NCBI RefSeq assembly: GCF_002216775.1
Contig: NZ_CP022315.1
Span: forward strand, 1,426,001 to 1,490,000
Direction: 5' to 3'
From: Virgibacillus phasianinus
GTDB taxonomy: Bacteria > Bacillota > Bacilli > Bacillales > Amphibacillaceae
DNA: 64,000 nucleotides
Position 1 is the stretch's first letter; each line of letters opens with the position of its first letter. The notes beneath the pieces were generated by a model, which saw only the letters and a list, made by a program, of their open reading frames with translations, was not told the origin of the DNA and did no database searches. Shown piece by piece: positions 63,503 to 64,000 of the stretch. Made by a program: the position numbers and the translations under genes.

Positions 63503-63802
63503 ATGAGTGACTTTTTGAAAAAAGGATTTTTATTGGGCTTAGGCGCAGCAGTCAGCAGTAAGGAAAAATTGGACAATAAGCTGAAAGAATTAGTGGAGAG
63601 AAATGAATTATCGCGTGAGCAAGCAAGAACCGTAATGCAGAACTTCCTTGATAAGGGTGAAACCACGAAAGATGAGTGGAGTGCTAAGCAATACGAGCAA
63701 ACGAAAAACATGGCTGAGGATTTGGGATTAGCAACGAAGGAAGACATCAATGAACTTCGGGCAAGAATCACGGAGCTTGAAACAAAGTTAGAGAATGAAT
63801 AA
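63503..63802 (+). CDS. Phasin-like small protein
   Basis: 99 residues: SDFLKKGFLLGLGAAVSSKEKLDNKLKELVERNELSREQARTVMQNFLDKGE, then a charged helix ending in the leucine-zipper-like LRARITELETKLENE. It resembles the PhaF/phasin-like family often encoded beside UbiB kinases. In this context it is probably a partner or adaptor of the kinase at a membrane or lipid surface. AGGAGG lies 7 nt before the ATG. A terminator follows at 63815. Confidence 0.75.
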   Translation: MSDFLKKGFLLGLGAAVSSKEKLDNKLKELVERNELSREQARTVMQNFLDKGETTKDEWSAKQYEQTKNMAEDLGLATKEDINELRARITELETKLENE

Positions 63803-63814
63803 GGAAGAAGTAAT

Positions 63815-63858
63815 AAGCTGCCATAAAGGGGAATAACCCTTTGGGTGGCTTCTTTTTT
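63815..63858 (+). terminator. Terminator of the UbiB-phasin pair
   Basis: AAGCTGCCATAAAGGG pairs with CCCTTTGGGTGGCTT, allowing small bulges, and a run of six T follows. Confidence 0.8.
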
Positions 63859-63918
63859 GCACGTAAAGAAAGATAAAAGTTCGGCTCTTTTTGCATGGGT
63901 TGTTACAGAATACCTACA

Positions 63919-64000
63919 TAACAGCAACGTGATTTCTGCTGTCGGCAGTCGCTTTCCGCCAGTGGTGGGTCTCCTCAGGCATACGCTGGTTTGCCAGGAC
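63919..64000. repeat. Start of another GC-rich dispersed repeat (cut by window edge)
   Basis: CATAACAGCAACGTGATT then TCGCTTTCCGCC, CTCCTCAGGCATACGCT resemble the arms of elements D and E (AGCAACGTGATT, CTTTCCGCGGGC, GAGCTTACGCT). It continues past the window. Confidence 0.5.

Overview
The window is a stretch of chromosome from a low-GC Gram-positive bacterium of the family Bacillaceae. A salt-adapted genus such as Virgibacillus, Oceanobacillus or Lentibacillus is the best guess. The reasons are the strong Shine-Dalgarno sites (AGGAGG type), lipoprotein and sec signals of Bacillus type, many products whose closest recognised relatives are Bacillus proteins (HutP, YkpA, YpmR, YpmS, YocH, TcyP, PgcA), acidic extracellular proteins, several Na+-linked transporters, and GC-rich dispersed repeats typical of the family. 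No rRNA, tRNA, CRISPR array, prophage or intact transposase gene was seen.

Layout. 1-2.95 kb: 5' part of an MFS gene, a DUF1002 secreted protein and a DHA2-type drug exporter flanked by an inverted 32-bp repeat. 3-12.6 kb: oligopeptide transport, with two tandem paralogous binding proteins (oppA1, oppA2) and oppBCDF; a nested repeat element and a DUF3899 gene lie between the two oppA genes. 12.8-16.5 kb: LysM-3D wall protein and the threonine-to-glycine pair kbl-tdh. 16.7-23.3 kb: ABC-F protein, papain-like hydrolase, WYL regulator, ypmSR and rarD. 24.1-29.6 kb: methionine gamma-lyase, cardiolipin synthase, acyl-CoA thioesterase and alanine symporter. 29.7-37.6 kb: histidine utilisation region (NhaC-type transporter, hutP, hutHUIG). 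37.6-46 kb: HxlR regulator, two tandem M29 aminopeptidases, recQ, a DUF4396 protein with a CsoR-like operator, and brnQ. 46-57.7 kb: Na+/H+ antiporter, GNAT enzyme, AI-2E exporter, pgcA, DUF488, OsmC, tcyP, acyltransferase and an RmlD-like reductase. 58-64 kb: YjiH-type membrane protein, secreted zinc protease, and an AarF/UbiB kinase with a phasin-like partner.

How genes work together. Peptides taken up by Opp could be degraded by the M29 aminopeptidases; amino acids are taken up (AlsT, BrnQ, TcyP, the NhaC-type carrier) and catabolised (hut, kbl-tdh, methionine gamma-lyase). Several of these units carry candidate CcpA (cre) sites. The most interesting regulatory observation is that the hut region contains two HutP-type attenuators. 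One is the expected site between hutP and hutH. The second lies in the long leader of the upstream NhaC-family transporter gene. Both show three NAG triplets spaced exactly 7 nt apart, followed directly by a terminator hairpin. This suggests a histidine-inducible transporter within the HutP regulon.

The second theme is a nested system of small non-autonomous repeats. Three elements with GGGACA-type inverted ends sit within 3 nt of a stop codon and fill the gap between convergent genes. One of them contains a smaller inverted-repeat element flanked by an 8-bp target duplication, and a 60-bp insert occurs three times at the same internal site.
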